A stretch of 49,627 nucleotides of DNA, from positions 1 to 49,627 of IMG/VR virus record IMGVR_UViG_3300026512_000018; one strand, given 5' to 3'. The stretch comes from a virus. The notes beneath the pieces are model-generated. The model searched no databases, was not told the origin of the DNA, and was given only the letters and a program-made list of their open reading frames with translations. The position numbers and the translations under genes were made by a program. Below, in pieces: positions 28,672-38,453 of the stretch (position 1 is the stretch's first letter; every line of letters begins with the position of its first letter).

Positions 28672-29433
28672 TTACCCCCTTACTGATTTCATTATTAAGG
28701 GTTTAAGTTCTCCTCTGTTTGTATAAGGAACAACTTTTATCCATTTTCTTTTATTTATCATAATCCCAAATAAATACACAAGCGAGGTTGTTGTTTTTAC
28801 TAATTCCCAGTTGCCGTATGGCGAATTACTCATATAAATTTTAAATCCTTCTATATCAGGATTTATTTGTCTTAACCACGCCAATCTAAACCAAGATACG
28901 GGTAAGTTAGCACCATAATAAAATTTAAGAGTATAATGAATGATTAATTCTCTTAATTGAGCGAGATGGAAATAAAATTTTAATAGATAATCAAAGTTTT
29001 TGATAGTCTTAAATACGTGATTAAAAGAGAAATTAAGAGTATAAAAGAACTGTTTGATATATGTTTTAATAAAAGAATAAGTGAATTTCAACTGATAGTT
29101 AAAAAATACTCCAACAATATGAGATATATTGAATTTTAAATTGTATGTAAAACGCTTAAAAACAGAAACAATAAACTTATAAATAAAATTCAGATTATAA
29201 TTGATTGATTTTACAATTAAATTATAGTGATGATAAATAAATTTAAGAGAATATTCAACAGAATAAACTAAAACACGAGTTATTGACGATGTATAGATAA
29301 AATTGAGAGCGTAGGCAAACCCTCTACGAGTTTGCCTCCTCTCATCTAAAAAGAACTTTAATAAATAAGAAATTGCTTTAAGCCAGAATGAAGTTCCGTT
29401 AAACTCCGCTCTATTAAACTCTATATCATTCAT
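28672..29433 (-). CDS. Aromatic repeat protein of the tail (YxL[KN]F repeats)
   Basis: 253 aa. From about residue 41 to 180 there are eight units that start with Y-x-L-(K/N)-F, spaced 16-20 and mostly 18 residues apart: YALNF, YSLKF, YNLNF, YNLKF, YQLKF, YTLNF, YLLKF, YTLKF. The region is rich in Tyr, Phe, Ile and Lys. The C-terminal ~75 residues resemble a fibronectin III-like unit. Regular spacing suggests a solenoid or a string of strands. Location between fibre genes indicates a virion tail role. I know no family for it. Confidence 0.6.
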   Translation of the reverse strand: MNDIEFNRAEFNGTSFWLKAISYLLKFFLDERRQTRRGFAYALNFIYTSSITRVLVYSVEYSLKFIYHHYNLIVKSINYNLNFIYKFIVSVFKRFTYNLKFNISHIVGVFFNYQLKFTYSFIKTYIKQFFYTLNFSFNHVFKTIKNFDYLLKFYFHLAQLRELIIHYTLKFYYGANLPVSWFRLAWLRQINPDIEGFKIYMSNSPYGNWELVKTTTSLVYLFGIMINKRKWIKVVPYTNRGELKPLIMKSVRG

Positions 29434-29791
29434 TTCCTTGAACAGAACTTAATGTTGCCGTTATCTGCAAACTATCTCCGTTAGATACATTAATAGCCCC
29501 GAACGTGCTTCGTGTTAATATATCTCCCCCCGTCGAGGCATTAAAAATACCCATTTCAGTAATAGCCTGACTTGCAGAGAAACTAAAAGTATGAACAAAT
29601 TGAAGTTCGTTATCATTAAGAGTGACTGTTGCCTCTCCTCTATCAATTTCATTTTCTAATGCAGTATCAGACGCACTTGCAGTAGTAGTCCCTGTTCCAA
29701 TTGCAAGATACTTAAACGGGTTTACTGTCTCTACTCCGCCAATCATCGCCATAACTCTATTAATCCCGTGAGATGTAATTATATCCGCCAT
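29426..29791 (-). CDS. Tail fibre/appendage protein, 121 aa
   Basis: Beta-rich Thr/Ser/Asn protein with FKYLAIGTGTTTASASDTALENEI, a motif shared by many phage fibre N-domains. Overlaps the repeat-protein gene by eight bases. Probably connects the fibre to the baseplate. Confidence 0.6.
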   Translation of the reverse strand: MADIITSHGINRVMAMIGGVETVNPFKYLAIGTGTTTASASDTALENEIDRGEATVTLNDNELQFVHTFSFSASQAITEMGIFNASTGGDILTRSTFGAINVSNGDSLQITATLSSVQGNE

Positions 29792-29833
29792 AATGCCCTC
29801 CTAATTTTAAAAAATGCATTTAATAAACGTGAT

Positions 29834-30037
29834 TTAAGCGTTGGAGGCAGTTCTCGATACTCTATTATTTTCCCCTTTCTTCGAAGAATTATCTTGTATT
29901 TTACTCTGAATTTCGCTTTCATTTAGCCTCCTTAATTTTTCGTTATATAATTGAATTAATTCTTGACGCTTTGCGTCAAGCATATCTATTTGTCGTCTTA
30001 TATCAAATAACTCCGCTTTTAATTGAGTAATATTCAT
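29834..30037 (-). CDS. small coiled-coil protein, 67 aa
   Basis: Residues 3-40 form a heptad coiled coil (LKAELFDIRRQIDMLDAKRQ), with a polar tail. Located among tail genes; may be a chaperone for the neighbouring fibre. Preceded by GGAGG. Confidence 0.55.
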   Translation of the reverse strand: MNITQLKAELFDIRRQIDMLDAKRQELIQLYNEKLRRLNESEIQSKIQDNSSKKGENNRVSRTASNA

Positions 30038-30046
30038 TTATCCTCC

Positions 30047-32230
30047 CTATTGTGCTATAATAACATCTGTTCCGTCGGATTTATGCCAATAAAGCGTGTC
30101 GCCGCTATTCCAAATATACCTTCCCCCATTCATATAAATTTTCCCAGAACTTACAGTTAGCGGTCCCTGCGAAAGAACCACGCCATAACTCGAAGATGGG
30201 TTTAAATATATGTAATAGGCGGCTTCAAGATGTAGATGTCCTTGCGATGTCAAATAAGAGTTTGTCCCATCTATATTATACCATTGCCCAGTAGTGTTGT
30301 TTTGATAATATTGAGTAAAAATAACACCATAAGTTCCAGCCTCTAACGTCAAAGAAAGATAACCATATTGGTCGTAGATTGACAGTTTCCCATTAAAAAG
30401 TTCAGTTCTTTTAGATGGATAATTACTATTTCGTGTAATAATTTGTCCATCAGACAAAACAAAATCGGAAGTATTTAAATTCCAATAAGAGTTTCCATCG
30501 GCAGAACGTATATATCCCGCCGTTATTGTTCCTAAATCAGCAGTAATAGCCGACAATTGCGATACGTTTAATTTAGAGGCGTCGATACTTCCTGCTTTTA
30601 TGTTGTTTGCTGTTATAGAACCTGTTTGTATATGGTCGCCATTTATTACAGTTCCCATAGAACCAAGTTTTTGAACATCAATGGTATATTGCCCCAGATT
30701 AGAAGAATGGTAAGTGTATAACATAAATAAAACAACTGCATTGCTTTCACTCGGATAAGATGTAGAACTCAATAACGAATATGTTCCAGATACAGGGTTT
30801 CCTTCTGCGTCTATGGTCGGAAGAATATAAACATACACATAGGGAGAATTCACATTAGCAGAAATAGAAGCGGAATTAGTGTTTAGCGTAACTGTTCCCC
30901 ACCCATTAGTAGCAGAATAAGATACTAAATCAACAGAACCAGCATTAAAATTTACTGCCTGATAACCATTACTTGAATTAGGATATATATTATAGGTTAT
31001 AGTATTTTTCTTCAACCTGTTAACAAATGTGCCATTATAAGTTAGCAATGCCCCTGTTGCTATTTTATCGGCGGTTATAGCCCCTGCTTGTATTTTTTCT
31101 TTACTAACCGAACCATCAGCCAGAGCGTTATATAAAGAATTCGCCTGAACATCTGTGTCTGTTAATTTGTAAGGAATAGCGTCAACAGGTCCGACAAAAT
31201 CAGAATAGCGTCCGCTTGTCGATACCGCTCTCACCCAATAATAATAAGTAGTTCCAGCATTTAAATTATTATCAAAATAAACGGTAGATTGACTTTCTCC
31301 TATTTTTGTAGCAGAGGATATATCGTCTGTTGTGTTTCGATAAACCTCGTAAGAAAAAACATTTGCACTTGAAGACGCTATCCAATGCAAGACAATTCCA
31401 CGAGGGGGCTGACTACCAGCGGTTAATGTTGTTGGTGCTGATATTTCATCATTAATGGGTGTAGTAATTGACGCTTCTACCCAATCTGAATAGTTGCCTG
31501 CCAAATCAACAGCCCTCACACGCACATAATAAGTCGTGTTAAGTTTAAGCCCCGTCCAAGCCATCATTGTGGAGGAGTTAAATTTTGGGTCAGGTTTATC
31601 ATCGTAATGGGTATTATCATTTTCCGATATATCGCTTTCATATCCTTGAAGGTCATTATGAATAACAGCGTCCCAATTTGCTTTTATGAAAGCAAAAGGA
31701 GTTTGCCCTTTACCTACGTCAGAGGGATAATAAACTCCTGTTGTTAAAGTTAATCCCGTAATTGCAGGGGGCGGGTCGTTTTCAAATTCCTCATCATTAT
31801 CATTTTGCGTTCCATTTTGAGGAACATAAGGAACAGCGTCGCTTAATGCTCCAAGATATTTTGTAGTGGCTTTACCGATAACGACAATATCTTGCTGTCC
31901 ATAAATAGGATATTCTAATTTTTTAGGTAATTGTCTTGCCCTAACAAATATCTTTGCTCCTACAATAAGTTTACTCTCTTTATCCATTAAATACTCTTGA
32001 ACCGTCATTAACAGCCCGACACGATATTTTTTGCCGTCGGCTGTCTGATAAGAGACAGACCCGTTTCCTTGAATTATCGTAGGCTCATCGTAAAAACGAT
32101 TATTGAACTGAACCTCAATTAATTGAGCGTCAGGGCTGTTAAGTTGAACTGAAAGATGATGTAATTCTGTTCTTAATTGTGGTTCAATTGCTTTTTGTTT
32201 TAGAATTGAACTTACTTTATCTCTAATCAT
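30047..32230 (-). CDS. Tail tip/host-recognition protein with fibronectin III domains
   Basis: 727 aa. N-terminal ~150 residues are a beta-rich tail-tip domain; two fibronectin III modules follow (~155-265 and ~268-355). A short helical linker contains SVSKEKIQAGAITADKIATG, the pattern found in phage central tail and fibre proteins, and the C-terminal region from ~540 (SAITADLGTITAGYI) forms a beta-shaft and tip. Probably the main adsorption apparatus. Overlaps the upstream tail gene by eight bases. Confidence 0.75.
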   Translation of the reverse strand: MIRDKVSSILKQKAIEPQLRTELHHLSVQLNSPDAQLIEVQFNNRFYDEPTIIQGNGSVSYQTADGKKYRVGLLMTVQEYLMDKESKLIVGAKIFVRARQLPKKLEYPIYGQQDIVVIGKATTKYLGALSDAVPYVPQNGTQNDNDEEFENDPPPAITGLTLTTGVYYPSDVGKGQTPFAFIKANWDAVIHNDLQGYESDISENDNTHYDDKPDPKFNSSTMMAWTGLKLNTTYYVRVRAVDLAGNYSDWVEASITTPINDEISAPTTLTAGSQPPRGIVLHWIASSSANVFSYEVYRNTTDDISSATKIGESQSTVYFDNNLNAGTTYYYWVRAVSTSGRYSDFVGPVDAIPYKLTDTDVQANSLYNALADGSVSKEKIQAGAITADKIATGALLTYNGTFVNRLKKNTITYNIYPNSSNGYQAVNFNAGSVDLVSYSATNGWGTVTLNTNSASISANVNSPYVYVYILPTIDAEGNPVSGTYSLLSSTSYPSESNAVVLFMLYTYHSSNLGQYTIDVQKLGSMGTVINGDHIQTGSITANNIKAGSIDASKLNVSQLSAITADLGTITAGYIRSADGNSYWNLNTSDFVLSDGQIITRNSNYPSKRTELFNGKLSIYDQYGYLSLTLEAGTYGVIFTQYYQNNTTGQWYNIDGTNSYLTSQGHLHLEAAYYIYLNPSSSYGVVLSQGPLTVSSGKIYMNGGRYIWNSGDTLYWHKSDGTDVIIAQ

Positions 32231-33821
32231 ACCTGTGAACTCCTCCTCCGCCCCCTACGCCGTCATTGGGATTAGGAATAACATCGCACGAATTAGACAA
32301 TACTTCCTGACCATCATAAATAGCACCTACATAAACATTATAAGATGTTCCATTGATTAAGTTATTAATAACAACATAAATTGGTTCGCCGTTAGTGGGT
32401 GTTATTGTTTGATTGACGACATTGTTTAGATAAATTTTATATTCATCAGCCCCTACTTGCGGAAAATATACACCTATTTTTTGGTCTCCTCCTTGACAAA
32501 ATATAGTTGGTGCAACCTTTGGGAATTCGTCAGGTTTATACCAACTAAATGTGGCGGAAGTTGTCATTAACCCATTGCTGTATCCCCAACTTACATTCTT
32601 ACATACATATAAATCATTAATATGTAAATTAACCTCCTCATTATTTAATGCAAAATTGTAAACCTTTTGGTCGAATTTTATCCAGTTGCTAAAATTCACA
32701 GCCATTGAACGATATAAATCCATTATTTGCGTCATTACCGACAATCCAATGGCTTTCGCCGCAGAAACTTTCTGCCCATTTATTTCGAGGTCTTTTATAT
32801 CGGGAGATTTTATAATACCAATGCTCCATTTTTTATCACGCATTCTTGCACCAGATTGCCCGCTATTTTCTATAATAGCAGAACTATCAGCCGTCGATAC
32901 AACGACATAGCCACGAATATTGCTATCATCTAAACCATATTTAACTTCAATGACATCTATGGGGTCAACGTGGGTCGAAGTCGGTTCATTGTGAAGTAAA
33001 ATTTCTGAACTTCCAAATAATGTTTGAGTATCATCATTGTAATTGGGAGGGACAAAGAAAAACACGGGACGAGGGACGCTATCTATGACTATATCTTTTA
33101 CATAAAATAGATAGCCCGTGTAATTCTTAAAAGTTTTAATAAAGTCGTAAACATACTTCATATCAAGAATTTGCTCATCTGCTTTTTCTTGGGCGGGACT
33201 AAAATACATATTAGTGGAATAAAATATTTCTCCATCAGGAGTTAATGAACCATTACTATCGTTATCTATATGCCCATCTTTATGATAATGCCAGACACCA
33301 AGTTTATGTAAAACATCGTGAATTATTTGCCCGACAGACATAAGGTCGTAAGCCCAATCGTTAGGAGGATATTGCCATATTTTATTGGTGCTGTTATATG
33401 CAACAGCCCGCATAGGATATTTCATTAAATCTTGCCCATTAAGAGAGAGAATTTGTGAGCCTAACGCCTGATTTATTTTATTAATACGAAATATTCCCAT
33501 TAAGCGTTTAGTTCTTTCTACATCGTTAAGACTTTGCCATTCCTCATAAGAACCTTTTGCTACGAAAAACTGTCCGTCGGGAACAAAATAGTCTCGCCAA
33601 TCACTAAAAGGAATAGGTTGATTAAATATGTTAGTAGAAGAACCTGCATAATCAGAATTAAATATGTTTCGAGGATTTTTCACCACTAATGAAATAGTTT
33701 TGCCGTTTCCTTGTATAAAATCGTTAGAGATGTTTAGGCTTTGCACCATTGTATCGTCAAAGTAATAGGACGACAAATCATCTGACATTGGTTTATAAAA
33801 TTGAATAAAGAATTTAGCCAT
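32223..33821 (-). CDS. Baseplate/tail protein with C-terminal fibronectin III module
   Basis: 532 aa from ATG 33821 (GGTGG before it; a TTG 21 bases upstream is less likely). The N-terminal ~430 residues, with PMSDDLSSYYFDD and SNDFIQGNGKTISLVVKN, are a tail-tip domain like those after distal tail proteins; residues ~440-515 form a fibronectin III-like unit. It ends in a glycine-rich tail (GVGGGGGV). Peptidase activity is not evident. Confidence 0.6.
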   Translation of the reverse strand: MAKFFIQFYKPMSDDLSSYYFDDTMVQSLNISNDFIQGNGKTISLVVKNPRNIFNSDYAGSSTNIFNQPIPFSDWRDYFVPDGQFFVAKGSYEEWQSLNDVERTKRLMGIFRINKINQALGSQILSLNGQDLMKYPMRAVAYNSTNKIWQYPPNDWAYDLMSVGQIIHDVLHKLGVWHYHKDGHIDNDSNGSLTPDGEIFYSTNMYFSPAQEKADEQILDMKYVYDFIKTFKNYTGYLFYVKDIVIDSVPRPVFFFVPPNYNDDTQTLFGSSEILLHNEPTSTHVDPIDVIEVKYGLDDSNIRGYVVVSTADSSAIIENSGQSGARMRDKKWSIGIIKSPDIKDLEINGQKVSAAKAIGLSVMTQIMDLYRSMAVNFSNWIKFDQKVYNFALNNEEVNLHINDLYVCKNVSWGYSNGLMTTSATFSWYKPDEFPKVAPTIFCQGGDQKIGVYFPQVGADEYKIYLNNVVNQTITPTNGEPIYVVINNLINGTSYNVYVGAIYDGQEVLSNSCDVIPNPNDGVGGGGGVHRYD

Positions 33822-34164
33822 CGTCAACCACCGTGAATACAACGCTCACTTCATATAAATCTCCCTCTACAACGGGACGCTGATTTATAGTAAAAGAAGC
33901 ATAAACATTATAAGTATAATTTCCAATCTTTAAAACCCCATATCGAGAATGAGTTCTGATATATTCGGTTATTGGAACATTATTAATCTCTTTATTCACC
34001 CAAGTAATTTTCATTGAGATTGTGGAGTTCTTACTTTGAACATAAAAAACGGGAACGCCATCTATTTTGCCCGCCTGCTTAACATTAGAAGGAGATGCCC
34101 ATTTAATAGATTGAACAGGGAAAAGATTAATTTCTTCTCCATTTGTGGGAGTATAACTTATCAT
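33814..34164 (-). CDS. Tail protein, 116 aa (baseplate/distal tail candidate)
   Basis: Beta-sandwich-like small protein between tape measure and tail-tip genes, coupled to both by overlaps. By position it may be a distal tail or baseplate hub component; sequence alone does not identify the family. Confidence 0.5.
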   Translation of the reverse strand: MISYTPTNGEEINLFPVQSIKWASPSNVKQAGKIDGVPVFYVQSKNSTISMKITWVNKEINNVPITEYIRTHSRYGVLKIGNYTYNVYASFTINQRPVVEGDLYEVSVVFTVVDDG

Positions 34165-36521
34165 AATGCACCTCCTTCTGTTCCCGTAGGTTCATTCATT
34201 TTCCAAGTATAATTTTCTAACTGCTTACCAACAGCCTCCTTTATTTCGTCAACCGTATTAGCATTTATTACAAATTGAGGTTGTAGTAATACTGTTGATG
34301 TTAATTGTGATTGAGTTGGGCGAATTACAGCGGTTGGAATATTCCACCAAGTAGATTTAAGTTTTTCAGATATTTCTAACATATCTGCGAGTGCCTGTCT
34401 TGCCTTTGCAAGTTCCAGATTTTTCTGTTTCCAAAGTTCAGTTCCCGCTTTTAATGTTTGAAGTTCTTTTAAATCCTCATTAATAATAATTTTTAACTGC
34501 TCTATGTATTTTTGTTTCCAATATGCGGCGAGTTTAGTGTATTGACTATCGTGTTTTGCGGCGTCGCTATATGCTTGATACATTTGACGATAAAAATCCT
34601 TTATAGACATAACAGTTGTTGAAGAAGTTTCAAGATATTCTTTCGCCTTTTTCTTTATGTTATCATAATAATTAGAAACGCTTCCATATAAATCCATATA
34701 AATACTCTTAATCTCTAATGCTTTTTCGGCGGCATTTTTTGTATTATCTGCTTGAATTTGTTTTATACGTGCGTTAATATAGGCGGCGTTGCTTTCCAGT
34801 AATTCAGCATAAGTAGTGTCAATTAAAATCTTTCGCCATTTTTTGTATTGTTCATTTAATTGGTCAACATTTTTAATTTGTTTTGTAATTGATTTAGATG
34901 AAAGCGTCAATAATTGATTTAAGAAACCCAATCTTTCATTATTAGTAGTGCCACCGTTTAAAATACTCATTAAAGTATTCCACTTGTCAATGGCTTCTTG
35001 TGAAGGTCCTTCTTCTAACGGTTTAAGTCCTGCTTGTAATTCAGCAGACCTTGTTTCAGCCTCACCGAGTAGAGACGCAATCTTTTTGATATAATAAGCG
35101 GCAGCGCCAAAAAAGTCTGTTGGTCGTTCTTTTGCGGCAGATTTTTCTGCTATGAATTCGAGTGTTTTAGCATATCTTTCAAATGGGTCATTAATATCTC
35201 GTATTACATTGCCAAATTCCTTATATTTAGAAGTAACTTTATCAATAAGAGAGTTTAAATCACTAAACTCAACTTTGACAGTTGACGAAGTTTCCCCAAG
35301 AGACGCCAATTCTTCACGCAGTCGCTTCATCGAGCGAATACTTTCATTTACTTGCTCGTTATAATTTTGCAACCATCTAATAATTCCAATAATAGCCATC
35401 GCTACGGCGGCATAAGAAGCAACTTTACTTCCTATCCCAATAAGCCCAGAACGCACATTAAGCGTCTCTTCTTCTGCTAACGCACGCTCACCCATCATTT
35501 TAGCCCGAAGAGTTTGATATTCTGTTTGCAGTTCTTCAATCATTGCTTTTTTCTGCTCTTCGGTTAAAAGCATTTGCTTTCCTGTTTCTGCATTAATTCC
35601 CGCTCTTACTGCATAAATTTTTCTTTGTATATCAAGAGATTGCATTTGTAATCGAATACTCTCTTGATAGTGAGCGTTATTTTGAAGAATTTTAGTAGAA
35701 ATTCCTCTTAATATTCTTTCAGTTCCCGCATACAAATAAAGTCCAGACTGAACAGCACGAGTTAATTTATTTACTTCTGCAACCCATTTATTAGAATATC
35801 CAAAAATGTCTTGAAGAGTTCCTCTGATAGCCCAAGAGATAGACCATACAGACCAGAAAGAATTTACCGCATTAGAATTATGTGCAAGAAATAATCTATA
35901 TTGCTTATTCCATTCTGCAATATTTTGTCCAATCTTTGAGGTTTTCTCAATATTTTGATTAAGAATATCTTCGGCTTCAAATCCTACTCCTAAAAAGTGT
36001 GCTTCTGTCGCTCCGCTTCTTATCTCATTAGTAACAACATCTCTATTAAAGTTTCTCGGTCCGTCGAAACGACTTGTGCGAAAATCCTTAAAATATGTAT
36101 CTCTAATGTCTCTCGACGCAATTTTTAAATCACGCAGAATGTTTTCAGTATTAGAAGAAAAATTGAGAGGTGTAGTTTTCGCTAATGTTTTTTGAGTTTG
36201 AGCGAGTTTTTGAAATAATTGAAGTTCTTCTGCTATGCGAGAGAGTTCTTTATCGGAAAAATCAAGCGATTGCTTTTTAGTATCAGTAATTTCTCGTAAA
36301 ACGCCTTGAAGTCTTTTATTTAATAATAAACTTTTAGTATCAGTAGATAGTTGTTTAGACGCACCTTTGAGAATATAATCTAAAACATTATCTTTTAGTG
36401 GATTGAAATGAGAAAGATTTAATTTTTCAAATTTTTGTTTTATTTCCTCTATGGTTTTTTGAAGACTTACTACATCAATTTTAGTCTCAATTAAAAAGGA
36501 AATTTTCTTATTGTCGTTCAT
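34161..36521 (-). CDS. Tape measure protein
   Basis: 786 aa, the longest structural protein apart from NrdD and encoded directly after the frameshifted chaperone pair. Mostly alpha-helical with long coiled coils, and a hydrophobic segment near ~365-385 (VASYAAVAMAIIGIIRWL) as expected for tape measure proteins that sit in the tail tube and pass into the membrane. By the usual length ratio it would fit a tail of roughly 120 nm. Confidence 0.85.
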   Translation of the reverse strand: MNDNKKISFLIETKIDVVSLQKTIEEIKQKFEKLNLSHFNPLKDNVLDYILKGASKQLSTDTKSLLLNKRLQGVLREITDTKKQSLDFSDKELSRIAEELQLFQKLAQTQKTLAKTTPLNFSSNTENILRDLKIASRDIRDTYFKDFRTSRFDGPRNFNRDVVTNEIRSGATEAHFLGVGFEAEDILNQNIEKTSKIGQNIAEWNKQYRLFLAHNSNAVNSFWSVWSISWAIRGTLQDIFGYSNKWVAEVNKLTRAVQSGLYLYAGTERILRGISTKILQNNAHYQESIRLQMQSLDIQRKIYAVRAGINAETGKQMLLTEEQKKAMIEELQTEYQTLRAKMMGERALAEEETLNVRSGLIGIGSKVASYAAVAMAIIGIIRWLQNYNEQVNESIRSMKRLREELASLGETSSTVKVEFSDLNSLIDKVTSKYKEFGNVIRDINDPFERYAKTLEFIAEKSAAKERPTDFFGAAAYYIKKIASLLGEAETRSAELQAGLKPLEEGPSQEAIDKWNTLMSILNGGTTNNERLGFLNQLLTLSSKSITKQIKNVDQLNEQYKKWRKILIDTTYAELLESNAAYINARIKQIQADNTKNAAEKALEIKSIYMDLYGSVSNYYDNIKKKAKEYLETSSTTVMSIKDFYRQMYQAYSDAAKHDSQYTKLAAYWKQKYIEQLKIIINEDLKELQTLKAGTELWKQKNLELAKARQALADMLEISEKLKSTWWNIPTAVIRPTQSQLTSTVLLQPQFVINANTVDEIKEAVGKQLENYTWKMNEPTGTEGGAL

Positions 36522-37361
36522 TTAACACCTCTACATACGCAATAACTCTCTCAACACAAAATTTTACCCAATAAAGCGGTTTTTCTTTTGGTAAAAAACT
36601 ATTGTAAATTTTATCTATTTTTTTAAGATTGGACAAATTAACATTATAAGGCATATCTGGAACACTATCTTTTATAGCCCTCCATTCATCACTAAATAAG
36701 AGCGGGATTAAAAAGGGAGACCAAATCCCTCCGTTAACCCAGAATAAACGTCCATTAATAATTGAAAATCAGGATAAGATAAATTTAAAATAAAATCGAG
36801 TGCTTTTTCTTTATCATTAAAATAAGGTGAACCGTCTTCTTTTTCGGCGGTATAAATTATCCAAAATATTTTTCGGAATCTATTTTTTACAAAATCATCA
36901 GTTTGAATATATAACTCATTTCTATATTGCTCGTATTCGAATGCTTTCTTTATAATTGGCGTCTCTATATATTTTTGCTGTAAGTGTCCGTATTGTTTCT
37001 GATAATAATCAAGATATTTTTTTAATTCCTCATCAGATAACTCCGCTATTTCTTCGGGAGTTTTTAAAAATCTTTCATCGGGAGTTTCTAATTCGCTTAA
37101 AGAAAGCAATATCTCTCTCTTCTTTTTTTCAGCCTCTTCTATAACTTCATAAAAATCAGGATATTTTTTTAACAAATCTTTTTCAGCGTCATATTTAGAG
37201 TAGCCCGTCAAAATGTCTTGATTTTTTTCAAAAAACTCTCGAAGTCTCTTATTTATAGTTGGCGTAAGGCGGGCGATATCGCCCGCCGTAGGAACTTTTA
37301 AGACGATAGGAGGGTCTAATTTTACTGTAATTTTACCCGCTAATATATCGCTAACCTTCAT
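36508..37361 (-). CDS. Tail assembly chaperone G-GT type fusion made by -1 frameshift
   Basis: If ribosomes slip -1 on CCCTTTT (36717-36711), the chaperone reads past its stop and gains 66 codons ending at TAA 36510-36508, which overlaps the tape measure start. The extension is helical (DKIYNSFLPKEKPLYWVKFC...). Zero-frame and extended products with a shared N-terminus just before the tape measure gene are the classic arrangement (lambda G/GT). The extension contacts the tape measure, the shorter form the rest of it. Confidence 0.8.
36708..37361 (-). CDS. Tail assembly chaperone (unshifted product)
   Basis: 217 aa, acidic, helical, ending ...GFGLPF-TAA. ATG 37361 is used; a TTG four codons upstream is less likely. 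The last codons contain the slippery heptamer. A perfect 20-nt GC palindrome at 37268-37287 lies in its 5' half. Confidence 0.78.
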   Translation of the reverse strand: MKVSDILAGKITVKLDPPIVLKVPTAGDIARLTPTINKRLREFFEKNQDILTGYSKYDAEKDLLKKYPDFYEVIEEAEKKKREILLSLSELETPDERFLKTPEEIAELSDEELKKYLDYYQKQYGHLQQKYIETPIIKKAFEYEQYRNELYIQTDDFVKNRFRKIFWIIYTAEKEDGSPYFNDKEKALDFILNLSYPDFQLLMDVYSGLTEGFGLPF

Positions 37362-38055
37362 ACTGATAAGCAACCATTACTTCTGAAATGCTTGACGGGA
37401 CTGTTAAGGTTGTTCCAGAAACACTCCATTCGCCATTAGAAAGAATAGTTCCCGTAGTTGTATCTACAACGAAATATGTGTAATTGCCATCACTATCCAC
37501 ATTTGCAGGTAAGAACTCTTTTCCTTCAAACGTAACGGGAGTATGACTTAAAGTTGCAGAACCAGAGGTTACGGGGAGAATTTCAATTATCGCTTTTCTG
37601 GGAAGTTTTAAAATCATAGAGGCATTCACGCTATATTGCGAAGTTAACGCACCCTTTAACGGAACATTTTCTTGATTAGAATTCACAATAACAGACGGAA
37701 GCCAAGTCGCCTGAAACTCCGCATTAGTATTATTATCAAAATGACGTAAAAGCATATATACAGGTTTAGTTTTTCCAAGAGTTTCCCCAGCAATATCTTC
37801 TCCATCTCCAAGTCCAAGAATAAGTCTCATAAAATCTACATTATCAGACTTATAAATATTAATATTTCCACTTACGGGAGTATCGTTAATCTCTTTAAAT
37901 CCATAAATCGGTCTTGTCTTGCCAATAGCAGACAAAAATGTCGAAGTTGCACTTTCAGTAGCGTTTAAATCCTGTGCAACTGAAATTTCTTTAAATGTTT
38001 TTAGGTTAGCAACAAATATTTTTGTATGCGAACCCGTAGTTATTTTTAAACTCAT
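37351..38055 (-). CDS. Major tail tube protein
   Basis: 234 aa, beta-rich, Ser/Thr-rich, placed directly upstream of the tail chaperone pair. Middle region with LPSVIVNSNQENVPLKG fits tube proteins. The C-terminal part (TSGSATLSHTPVTFEG...) looks like an added surface domain. Assignment rests on order and composition. Confidence 0.75.
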   Translation of the reverse strand: MSLKITTGSHTKIFVANLKTFKEISVAQDLNATESATSTFLSAIGKTRPIYGFKEINDTPVSGNINIYKSDNVDFMRLILGLGDGEDIAGETLGKTKPVYMLLRHFDNNTNAEFQATWLPSVIVNSNQENVPLKGALTSQYSVNASMILKLPRKAIIEILPVTSGSATLSHTPVTFEGKEFLPANVDSDGNYTYFVVDTTTGTILSNGEWSVSGTTLTVPSSISEVMVAYQYEG

Positions 38056-38453
38056 TGCTTCCTCCTAATAGTTATTATAATTGTATCAACCATAGAGTTT
38101 CCAAAAGGTGTTTTAAAAACTGCATTATCAGGCATAGAAATTGTGCAATCATAGTTGAAATTCGCAGTTCCCGATGAAAAATCGTAAACCTGAAAAGATT
38201 GCTCGCCCGCTGATTTTATTGTCAAGTATTGGTCAACTTTACGCCAAAAGTTATGTTTATTATTATCGTAAAGATAGATTAATAGCGTAATGATTCTCTT
38301 TTTATATTCATCTCCAACAGTTATTAGTTCGGGAGTTATACTCGACAATGTTATAAAATCATCTTCTAATTTCCCGTCGCTATTATCTATTGCAACAGAA
38401 ATCCCGTTATCTTGAAAATATTTTTGAACAGAATATAACAAATTTTCAATCAT
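38052..38453 (-). CDS. Tail terminator candidate, 133 aa
   Basis: Alpha/beta protein (MIENLLYSVQKYFQDNGISVA...) in the tail-terminator position between the gp10-like gene and tail tube gene. Compact fold with N-terminal helix and central strands; family not confirmed. Confidence 0.55.
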   Translation of the reverse strand: MIENLLYSVQKYFQDNGISVAIDNSDGKLEDDFITLSSITPELITVGDEYKKRIITLLIYLYDNNKHNFWRKVDQYLTIKSAGEQSFQVYDFSSGTANFNYDCTISMPDNAVFKTPFGNSMVDTIIITIRRKQ

